The notes below the pieces were generated by a model. That model saw only the letters and a program-made list of their open reading frames with translations, was not told the origin of the DNA and made no database searches. Both the position numbers and the translations under genes were made by a program. Positions 43,646 through 48,987 of a DNA stretch of 48,987 nucleotides are shown piece after piece. Position 1 is the first letter of the stretch. Every line of letters begins with the position of its first letter. Source of the stretch: Rikenellaceae bacterium (GTDB lineage Bacteria > Bacteroidota > Bacteroidia > Bacteroidales > Rikenellaceae); the NCBI GenBank assembly GCA_017464745.1, contig JAFTYJ010000047.1, forward strand, positions 1 through 48,987. The letters are read 5' to 3'.

Positions 43646-43653
43646 TATATTTG
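43646..43653 (+). promoter_or_regulatory. -7 element of the HAD-rdgB unit (TATATTTG)
   Basis: TATATTTG 39 bp before the HAD-hydrolase ATG at 43693; the TTTG upstream (43630-43633) is only 12 nt away and probably irrelevant. Confidence 0.55.
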
Positions 43654-43692
43654 TAGTCGGTGCGAAGTTCGCACACGCTAACTACAACCACG

Positions 43693-44541
43693 ATGACACA
43701 AAAACAACCCACCGTAGCACTTATCTACGACTTCGACGGAACTCTCTCGCCCGGCAATATGCAGGAGTATGCCTTCATCCCGACGGTCAAGGCCAGCAGC
43801 AAAGAGTTCTGGGACGACTGCGAGGAGTTGGCAATCACCCAAGATGCCGACCCCATTCTCAGTTATATGGCCAAGATGATTCAGTATGCCCGCAGTAAAG
43901 GGGTGTCGCTCAAACGCTCGGCCTTCCACGAGTCGGGTCGCCATATCCGCCTTTTCGAGGGAGTCAAAGAGTGGTTCGGCCGCATCAACGCCTATGGCCA
44001 CGCAAAGGGTGTGAATGTTGTACACTATATCAATTCGAGCGGTATTCAGGAGATTATTGAGGGCACACCCATCGCCCACGAGTTCAACAAGATTTACGCC
44101 TGCTCATTCCTGTATGATGTCGACGGAGTGGCCTATTGGCCCGGTGTGGCTATCAACTACACCAACAAAACCCAATTCATCTTCAAAATCAACAAGGGTG
44201 TCGAGTCGGTCTATGACTCCAAGGCTGTCAATCGCTTCATCCCCGAGGAGGAGCGCCCCGTACCTTTCACCCATATGATATACTTTGGCGACGGAACTAC
44301 CGACATCCCGTGTATGCGTCTGGTGAAGTCTATGGGCGGCCACTCAATCGCCGTGTACGACCCCACCAATCCCAATGCCAAGGATGCCCGCAGCGAGTTG
44401 ATACGCGAGAACCGTGTGAACTTCATCTGTCCGGCCGACTACTCCGACGGCACCTACCTCGACACCGTGGTCAAAGCCGTGATTGACAAAATCGTAGCCG
44501 ACGACACACTCAAATCACTCGTAAACCCCGAAGACAAATAA
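43693..44541 (+). CDS. HAD-superfamily hydrolase, probable phosphatase
   Basis: 282-residue cytoplasmic protein. HAD motif [10 protein letters not shown] (Asp13, Asp15), motif II in [11 protein letters not shown], motif [14 protein letters not shown]. The phosphoserine-phosphatase-like arrangement suggests a small-molecule phosphatase; substrate unknown. The start at 43693 ([14 protein letters not shown]) is preferred to an ATG at 43660, which lies only a few bases beyond the -7 element. It is followed after 11 bp by rdgB, so the two are probably one operon. Confidence 0.88.
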   Translation: MTQKQPTVALIYDFDGTLSPGNMQEYAFIPTVKASSKEFWDDCEELAITQDADPILSYMAKMIQYARSKGVSLKRSAFHESGRHIRLFEGVKEWFGRINAYGHAKGVNVVHYINSSGIQEIIEGTPIAHEFNKIYACSFLYDVDGVAYWPGVAINYTNKTQFIFKINKGVESVYDSKAVNRFIPEEERPVPFTHMIYFGDGTTDIPCMRLVKSMGGHSIAVYDPTNPNAKDARSELIRENRVNFICPADYSDGTYLDTVVKAVIDKIVADDTLKSLVNPEDK

Positions 44542-44552
44542 CCCCGCACGCT

Positions 44553-45137
44553 ATGAATCTCGTTTTTGCAACCAACAACCGCCACAAACTCACGGAGGTA
44601 AACCAAATTCTGGGCGACAGCATCAACCTGACCACCCTCGGCGAGTGCGGTATTACCGAGGATATTCCCGAGACCAGCCCCACCATCGAGGGCAACGCCC
44701 TGCAAAAGGCACGCTATGTGTGGGAACGCACAGGCCGTAACTGCTTTGCCGACGACACGGGTTTGGAGGTCGAGGCGCTGAATGGCGCTCCCGGAGTTCG
44801 CTCGGCTCGCTACGCCACCGACGGCCACGACTTCGATGCAAATGTCACTCTGTTGCTCCACAACTTGGAGGGTGTCGAAAACCGCGCTGCACAATTCCGC
44901 ACGGTGGTGGCGCTGATTATCGAGGGCGAGGAGTATCTGTTTGAGGGTGTTGTACGCGGACGAATTATCGATGAGCGCCGTGGCGAGGGAGGTTTCGGCT
45001 ACGACCCCGTGTTTGTTCCTGAGGGCGAAGAGTTGACTTTTGCCGAGATGAGTGCCGAGGCCAAGAACGCAATCAGCCACCGCGGCCGCGCTATCGCCCG
45101 CCTTGCCGAGTGGTTTGCCGCCAATAATGTGAAATAA
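44553..45137 (+). CDS. rdgB: Non-canonical purine NTP pyrophosphatase (RdgB/HAM1)
   Basis: House-cleaning enzyme that hydrolyses (d)ITP and XTP to monophosphates. 194 residues, standard length. Motifs [16 protein letters not shown] (N terminus), [41 protein letters not shown] and the C-terminal [13 protein letters not shown] match the family throughout. Confidence 0.97.
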   Translation: MNLVFATNNRHKLTEVNQILGDSINLTTLGECGITEDIPETSPTIEGNALQKARYVWERTGRNCFADDTGLEVEALNGAPGVRSARYATDGHDFDANVTLLLHNLEGVENRAAQFRTVVALIIEGEEYLFEGVVRGRIIDERRGEGGFGYDPVFVPEGEELTFAEMSAEAKNAISHRGRAIARLAEWFAANNVK

Positions 45138-45159
45138 CATACCTCTTATATAACACATA

Positions 45160-45192
45160 ACAAGGGTGTCTGAATTTGTCGGACACCCTTGT
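45160..45192 (+). terminator. Hairpin after rdgB, probable terminator
   Basis: ACAAGGGTGTC (45160-45170) pairs perfectly with GACACCCTTGT (45182-45192). The following TGTGTTTA is a poor T-run, so termination may be inefficient. Confidence 0.65.
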
Positions 45193-45681
45193 TGTGTTTA
45201 GCACGCCGAATTGCAATCACTATGGCGGTTGAATTGCAATATCGCCTTGTAAGAATCACGCCACGCACCTTTGATTCCGCTCCGTGACGAGCAAATTCGA
45301 CAATAATTACACCCCGAAATACCAACACACAAGTGCCATACAAAATTGCCGCATTGCCAACACCAGCGCTCCTCGACACGCAAACGTTACAACCAAAACT
45401 TGCAAAACATTCAAACTTGTATATTTTATACAAATACTTACAATATTCTATACAAGGCCGCCATTTTTCTTTTATCGGCCTATTCGCAGGCTTTGTTTTC
45501 ATCCATTCGCCCCGACACGCCACAATACAATCAAATATACAAATCTCAGTCTGCACAGCCACTACGCACAAGAATCCCACCTCTTTCACCTCGCCAACCC
45601 TCCCAAACAGCACAAATGCATCGCTATACAGCACAATTAGTTACATACGCAATCAGCAGCAGTAAGCACACCCACAGCCAC
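45193..45681. other. Intergenic stretch without a supportable gene
   Basis: About 490 bp with no frame that resembles a protein family. The plus strand is C/A-rich and G-poor; for example in 45541-45600 there are 26 C and 6 G. Two copies of GAATTGCAAT (45208-45217 and 45231-45240), each containing the palindrome ATTGCAAT, lie 23 bp apart near its left end. A minus-strand -7-like TATATTTG (45532-45539) has no partner element. Small RNA or regulatory content is possible but not shown. Confidence 0.5.
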
Positions 45682-45712
45682 AAAAAAAAGGCCGCATCAG
45701 AACGATGCGGCC
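45682..45712 (-). terminator. Strong terminator of the candidate small RNA
   Basis: Perfect 9-bp stem GGCCGCATC (45690-45698) / GATGCGGCC (45704-45712), 5-nt loop, followed on the minus strand by eight T (45682-45689). Confidence 0.92.
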
Positions 45713-45836
45713 GTCGGTCAATGACCCGTTTTGTTGGGAGATTGACACCCTCGAAAGTGTCTCGGCAAGCAGCCCGACTTATCGCAAAGGTAGTCCAAGT
45801 CTTTGCAAAAGTCTATCCAAAAGCGGCAACTTGCAC
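45682..45836 (-). ncRNA. Candidate small RNA of about 155 nt
   Basis: A full promoter (45841-45871) and a strong terminator (45682-45712) on the minus strand enclose a region with no open reading frame of note. The predicted RNA folds into several elements. A long-range stem CAAGUUGCC / GGCUGCUUG (45825-45833 with 45766-45774, 8 of 9 pairs) closes a large loop. Within that loop are two imperfect repeats (45784-45798 and 45805-45820, both TTGGA...CTTTGC type). Two hairpins follow, 45744-45761 (TCGA loop) and 45716-45726, before the terminator. It could instead be a 3' extension of the upstream outer-membrane gene. The family is not recognised; a 6S-like RNA is one possibility. Confidence 0.62.
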
Positions 45837-45840
45837 GGCA

Positions 45841-45871
45841 CAAAGATACGTCTATTTACAATATTTGCAAA
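45841..45871 (-). promoter_or_regulatory. Promoter of the candidate small RNA (TTTG-N19-TATCTTTG)
   Basis: Minus-strand TTTG (45868-45871), 19-nt spacer, TATCTTTG (45841-45848): full consensus, 50 bp after the stop codon of the outer-membrane protein gene and not followed by any gene on that strand for hundreds of bases. Confidence 0.8.
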
Positions 45872-45921
45872 TATTTTTACAATAAAATTACAATTTTTCG
45901 CAACATCGGTTTCTTATACGA

Positions 45922-46671
45922 CTACAAGCCGAAGCGGTAGCCGACACTGAAACCCGCCGTCAAGTGGCGCGAGCGCACGTCACGATACGAGGACTCCTGC
46001 TCGGTGGTAAGCATCGGATAGGAGAACGCCTCACCAAACTGCGACACCATAGCGTAACGCAGCGACAGCGCAAACTCCCACGCCTCATAGCAGTAGCCCA
46101 CGCGACCCACAAACCATACATTACCGCCCTTACATTGGTAGGGGCTCAAGCGACGCAACTTCAAGCCACCTTCCCACTCGGGCGCCGCCGTAAGCGACAA
46201 CACAGGCGGAGTATAGCCACCCTGAATACCGAGGTTCAAGAAGAATCCGTTCTGAGCCTTAAAGCCGTAGTAAACTTCGGCATAAACCGATGATAGAGAG
46301 AGATTTCGATAGTAGTAGGTCTTGTCGAGCGCAACGGTTTTGTCGAACGAGCCGCCCACACCCGCACCAATAACGCCACGCAGCGCAATGGGATGTTCGT
46401 AGGCCGCCGAGAGGGTCACACCACCACCCAACTGAAAGCGGTTAGGGAATTCGGGAAAGTGGATATTCAGCATCGAAAAGGTGCCCGACGCACGCACCAC
46501 CACTCCGCGGTCGGCAGTATTGGCTACAACTTTATCTTGGGAAGTTCCGAGTTCAAGTTCCCATGTATTGGAAACAACTTGGGTAGATTTGAGTTTAACA
46601 GTAGTAGTTTGTGCCGCCAGCGAGAGCACGCCCAACAGGCAGCACATCAGTGTCATCAACTTTTTTGTCAT
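45922..46671 (-). CDS. Predicted outer-membrane beta-barrel protein
   Basis: 249 residues. A signal peptide (about 1-20, ending LGVLSLAAQ) is followed by alternating hydrophobic/polar strands rich in Gly, Tyr and Phe, such as RFQLGGGVTLSAAYEH, NGFFLNLGIQGGY and WEFALSLRYAMV. The C terminus, TAGFSVGYRFGL, has the aromatic barrel-terminal strand pattern. About eight to ten strands are possible. No family is recognised beyond the general barrel type; porin-like or structural roles are both open. Divergent from ftsY, with overlapping promoter elements. Confidence 0.75.
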   Translation of the reverse strand: MTKKLMTLMCCLLGVLSLAAQTTTVKLKSTQVVSNTWELELGTSQDKVVANTADRGVVVRASGTFSMLNIHFPEFPNRFQLGGGVTLSAAYEHPIALRGVIGAGVGGSFDKTVALDKTYYYRNLSLSSVYAEVYYGFKAQNGFFLNLGIQGGYTPPVLSLTAAPEWEGGLKLRRLSPYQCKGGNVWFVGRVGYCYEAWEFALSLRYAMVSQFGEAFSYPMLTTEQESSYRDVRSRHLTAGFSVGYRFGL

Positions 46672-46695
46672 AGGTCAAACGGTATTGCATTGGCA

Positions 46696-46726
46696 CAAAT
46701 GTAGCATTTTTTTGATACATTTTAAA
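46696..46726 (-). promoter_or_regulatory. Promoter of the outer-membrane protein gene (TTTA-N19-TACATTTG)
   Basis: Minus-strand TTTA (46723-46726), 19-nt spacer, TACATTTG (46696-46703). The upstream element lies inside the palindrome at 46716-46731. Confidence 0.65.
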
Positions 46727-46731
46727 ATGTA
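46716..46731. repeat. Perfect 16-bp palindrome shared by two divergent promoters
   Basis: TACATTTTAAAATGTA reads identically on both strands. Its centre is exactly 24 bp from the centres of both -7 elements (46696-46703 and 46744-46751), and both upstream promoter elements fall inside it. Confidence 0.85.
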
Positions 46732-46751
46732 CGCAGAATTCGTTATTTTTG
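46721..46751 (+). promoter_or_regulatory. Promoter of ftsY (TTTA-N19-TATTTTTG)
   Basis: TTTA (46721-46724), 19-nt spacer, TATTTTTG (46744-46751), 22 bp before the ftsY ATG. It overlaps the divergent promoter in the palindrome. Confidence 0.65.
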
Positions 46752-46773
46752 CGGCAAATTAAACCGACAGATT

Positions 46774-47766
46774 ATGGGACTATTTGACATATTCCGCCGC
46801 AAAAAGGAGGAGGCTGTACAGCAAGACACCGCCGCCGAGGCACAACAACAGCAAGAACTCAGCGAAGGCCTCGAAAAGACCAAGCAGGGTTTCTTCTCGA
46901 AACTTGCACGCGCCGTGGCAGGCCGCGACAAAGTAGACGAAATGGTACTCGACCAACTCGAAGAGGTGCTCATTACCTCGGATGTGGGCGTTGAGACCAC
47001 CGTTCGCATCATCGAACGCATCGAGGAGCGCGTTGCTCGCGACAAGTATATGAACACCGCCGAGTTGCAGGGTATTCTCCGCAGCGAGATTGCCGCCCTG
47101 TTACAGGAGAGCGCCGAGAATCAGGAGAATTTCGGACTGCCTATGCGCGAGGGCGAGCCCTACGTGGTGATGGTTGTGGGCGTTAATGGCGCAGGCAAGA
47201 CCACCACTATCGGCAAACTCGCCGCTCAACTTGTGCGTGCCGGCAAGAAGGTTTATATCGGTGCCGCCGACACCTTCCGCGCCGCCGCTATCGACCAACT
47301 CGGAGTGTGGGCCGAGCGCGCAGGTGCCACAATGATTCGCCAAGAGATGGGTTCCGACCCCGCAAGCGTCGCCTACGACACACTCAAAAGCGCCGTGGCC
47401 AATGGTGCCAACGTGGTACTGATTGACACCGCAGGCCGCCTGCACAACAAGGTGGGACTGATGAACGAACTCTCGAAAATCCGCAACGTGATGGGCAAAA
47501 TCATCCCCGACGCGCCCCACGAAGTGATGTTGGTATTGGACGGAAGCACGGGCCAAAACGCCTTTGAGCAAGCCAAACAATTCACCTCAGCAACCAAAGT
47601 AAACTCGCTGGCAATCACCAAATTGGACGGCACGGCCAAGGGTGGCGTTGTAATTGGCATCAGCGACCGATTCAAAGTTCCCGTTCACTACATCGGCATT
47701 GGCGAGGGTATCGACCAACTGCGCATCTTCGACCGCGAGGAGTTTGTTAAAGCACTGTTTGATTAA
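46774..47766 (+). CDS. ftsY: Signal recognition particle receptor FtsY
   Basis: Membrane-associated SRP receptor GTPase, 330 residues. Short charged N-terminal region (about 1-45, [17 protein letters not shown]) in place of the long acidic domain of E. coli, as usual in Bacteroidota. N domain; G1 [15 protein letters not shown] near residue 135; [12 protein letters not shown]3 [10 protein letters not shown]4 [10 protein letters not shown]. Partner of Ffh at 31682. rimO follows after 13 bp, so they are probably co-transcribed. Confidence 0.97.
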   Translation: MGLFDIFRRKKEEAVQQDTAAEAQQQQELSEGLEKTKQGFFSKLARAVAGRDKVDEMVLDQLEEVLITSDVGVETTVRIIERIEERVARDKYMNTAELQGILRSEIAALLQESAENQENFGLPMREGEPYVVMVVGVNGAGKTTTIGKLAAQLVRAGKKVYIGAADTFRAAAIDQLGVWAERAGATMIRQEMGSDPASVAYDTLKSAVANGANVVLIDTAGRLHNKVGLMNELSKIRNVMGKIIPDAPHEVMLVLDGSTGQNAFEQAKQFTSATKVNSLAITKLDGTAKGGVVIGISDRFKVPVHYIGIGEGIDQLRIFDREEFVKALFD

Positions 47767-47779
47767 GAAGACACACACT

Positions 47780-48987
47780 ATGAAACTCATAAACGTTGTA
47801 ACGCTGGGTTGCTCCAAGAATGTTGTCGATTCGGAGCATATGATGGCCCAAGCCGAGGCCGCAGGCTGGAAGGTTACGTTCGACAGCAACTCGACCCGCG
47901 CCAAAGTGGTGGTTATCAACACTTGTGGATTCATCAACGACGCCAAACAAGAGAGTATCGAAACAATCTTGTCGTTTGCCGCCGCCAAGAGCGCAGGACA
48001 GATTGAACGACTCTTTGTGATGGGCTGTCTGTCGGAACGCTACGCCGACGAACTGCGTGCCGAAATTCCCGAGGTAGACGAGTTTTTTGGTGTCAAGACT
48101 TTCGACGATGTGCTGGCCGCGCTGGGTATTGAACGCAAAGCAGAACTCGACACCGAGCGCACACTGACCACCCCGAGCCACTATGCCTATCTGAAAATTG
48201 CCGAGGGTTGCGACCGCCGTTGTGGCTATTGCGCCATCCCGCTGATTCGCGGTGGGCACGTGTCGGTTCCGATGGAGCAAGTTGTGGAGGAGGCCCAAAA
48301 ATTGGCAGCCCGTGGCGTGCGCGAGATTATGGTAATCGCCCAAGACACAACCTACTACGGCATCGACCTGTATGGCAAACGTATGCTCGCGCCACTGCTC
48401 AAACAGTTATGCCAAGTGAAGGGTATCGAGTGGATTCGCCTGCACTACGCCTATCCCGCAAACTTCCCCGCCGACGTGATTGAGGTTATGCGCGACGAGC
48501 CCAAAATCTGCAAATATCTCGACATTCCGCTGCAACACATCTCGGACAACCAACTGCGCAGTATGAAACGCGCTATCGACAAGGCCGGAACGGAGCAACT
48601 CATCGCCGACCTGCGCGCCGCAATTCCCGACCTGGCAATCCGCACCACTATGCTGGTGGGCTACCCCGGCGAGACTGATGCCGATTTCGAAGAGTTGAAA
48701 GAGTTTGTCCGAAAGGCCAAATTCGAGCGTCTGGGAGTGTTTACCTACTCGGCAGAGGAGGGCACCTACTCGGCCGAAAAACTTACCGACGACGTACCCG
48801 AACACATCAAACAAGCCCGCGCCGACGAGTTGATGCAAATCCAAAGCGGCATTTCGTACGACTACAACGCCTCGCGCGTGGGTCGCATCGAGCGAGTTAT
48901 TGTCGATGGCAAGGTTGACGGCCGCTGGGTGGCACGCTCACAGTACGACTCGCCCGAGGTGGATACCGAAATCGAAATCCACACCGA
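47780..48987 (+). CDS. rimO: Ribosomal protein S12 methylthiotransferase RimO, 3' end cut off by the window
   Basis: Radical SAM enzyme that methylthiolates an Asp of ribosomal protein S12. About 402 residues are visible. N-terminal cluster cysteines: Cys11 (LGCSKN), Cys49 (NTCGFI), Cys83 (GCLSERY). Radical SAM cysteines: Cys144, Cys148, Cys151 (CDRRCGYC). RimO-type segments CGYCAIPLIRGGHVS and LDIPLQHISDNQLRSMKR separate it from MiaB. The TRAM domain begins near the window edge and its end is missing. Confidence 0.96.
   Translation, partial: MKLINVVTLGCSKNVVDSEHMMAQAEAAGWKVTFDSNSTRAKVVVINTCGFINDAKQESIETILSFAAAKSAGQIERLFVMGCLSERYADELRAEIPEVDEFFGVKTFDDVLAALGIERKAELDTERTLTTPSHYAYLKIAEGCDRRCGYCAIPLIRGGHVSVPMEQVVEEAQKLAARGVREIMVIAQDTTYYGIDLYGKRMLAPLLKQLCQVKGIEWIRLHYAYPANFPADVIEVMRDEPKICKYLDIPLQHISDNQLRSMKRAIDKAGTEQLIADLRAAIPDLAIRTTMLVGYPGETDADFEELKEFVRKAKFERLGVFTYSAEEGTYSAEKLTDDVPEHIKQARADELMQIQSGISYDYNASRVGRIERVIVDGKVDGRWVARSQYDSPEVDTEIEIHT

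Noticed and set aside
45146..45634. Minus-strand frame of 162 codons in the intergenic region after rdgB
   Set aside because: It ends inside the rdgB hairpin, is Cys- and Val-rich without domains, has atypical codon use and no properly placed promoter. A real novel gene is not fully excluded.
45682..45836. Candidate RNA as 4.5S (SRP) RNA or tmRNA
   Set aside because: It lacks the SRP domain IV GGAA tetraloop with the asymmetric bulge, and has no tRNA-like ends or tag-peptide frame of tmRNA.
45346..45885. Plus-strand frame of 179 codons in the same intergenic region
   Set aside because: Low-complexity Ser/Gln/His/Arg translation that runs through the terminator hairpin of the candidate small RNA and its promoter; no start context.

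Overview
The window is a compact bacterial chromosome segment from the phylum Bacteroidota, most likely order Bacteroidales. Four observations support this. Many transcription units have the Bacteroidota promoter TAnnTTTG, and the best also carry TTTG about 19-21 nt upstream. Genes usually lack Shine-Dalgarno sequences. The V-type ATPase operon has the reduced form with a DUF2764 gene. There are families largely restricted to Bacteroidota (DUF4301, a bacterial acyl-ACP thioesterase, DUF5077/DUF3472 lipoproteins). The moderately high GC and strong codon bias would fit a Rikenellaceae/Alistipes-like genome, but the genus is a guess.

Layout. 1-1641: rpsO and the 5' part of pnp (minus). 1854-3460: an ApbE flavin-transferase lipoprotein and a ferritin, convergent. 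3687-7094: a lipA-lipB-recJ operon (minus). 7226-9188: a secreted nuclease and an acyl-ACP thioesterase, convergent. 9341-11952: ribokinase, a GRP-type sugar transporter and a degenerate channel-like membrane protein. 12058-12144: tRNA-Ser(GCU) with its own promoter and terminator. 12230-14469: an OlsB/GlsB-like N-acyltransferase overlapping a DUF3472 lipoprotein gene. 14704-17301: clpB behind a sigma-54-type promoter with two matched inverted repeats upstream. 17395-26438: the V-ATPase operon (E, DUF2764, A, B, D, I, K), preceded by a DUF4301 gene. 26605-29308: an acyl-CoA synthetase and queG, divergent. 29374-33013: ffh, typA and an SRPBCC protein (minus). 33174-39057: gdhA, a GNAT protein, gcvT and sppA. 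39306-42130: rpsA and rnz. 42167-43621: two paralogous Cys-rich lipoproteins and a DoxX/MauE-thioredoxin fusion. 43693-45137: a HAD hydrolase and rdgB. 45138-45921: a gene-poor interval holding a candidate small RNA. 45922-48987: an outer-membrane beta-barrel gene divergent from ftsY, then partial rimO.

Functional links. LipA and LipB make the lipoyl cofactor used by the glycine cleavage system, whose T protein (GcvT) is also here. Ffh and FtsY are the two protein partners of SRP targeting. The V-ATPase K ring carries all five residues of the Na+ pocket known from Enterococcus hirae NtpK, so sodium coupling is likely. PNPase, S15, S1, RimO, TypA, QueG, RNase Z and tRNA-Ser form a translation and RNA-handling background.

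Most of the window is ordinary core genome. The parts most worth following up are the sigma-54 architecture before clpB, the promoter-to-terminator small-RNA unit near 45.68-45.87 kb, the perfect 16-bp palindrome shared by two divergent promoters at 46.72 kb, the Cys-rich lipoprotein/DoxX-thioredoxin cassette, and the channel-like protein without a recognisable selectivity filter.
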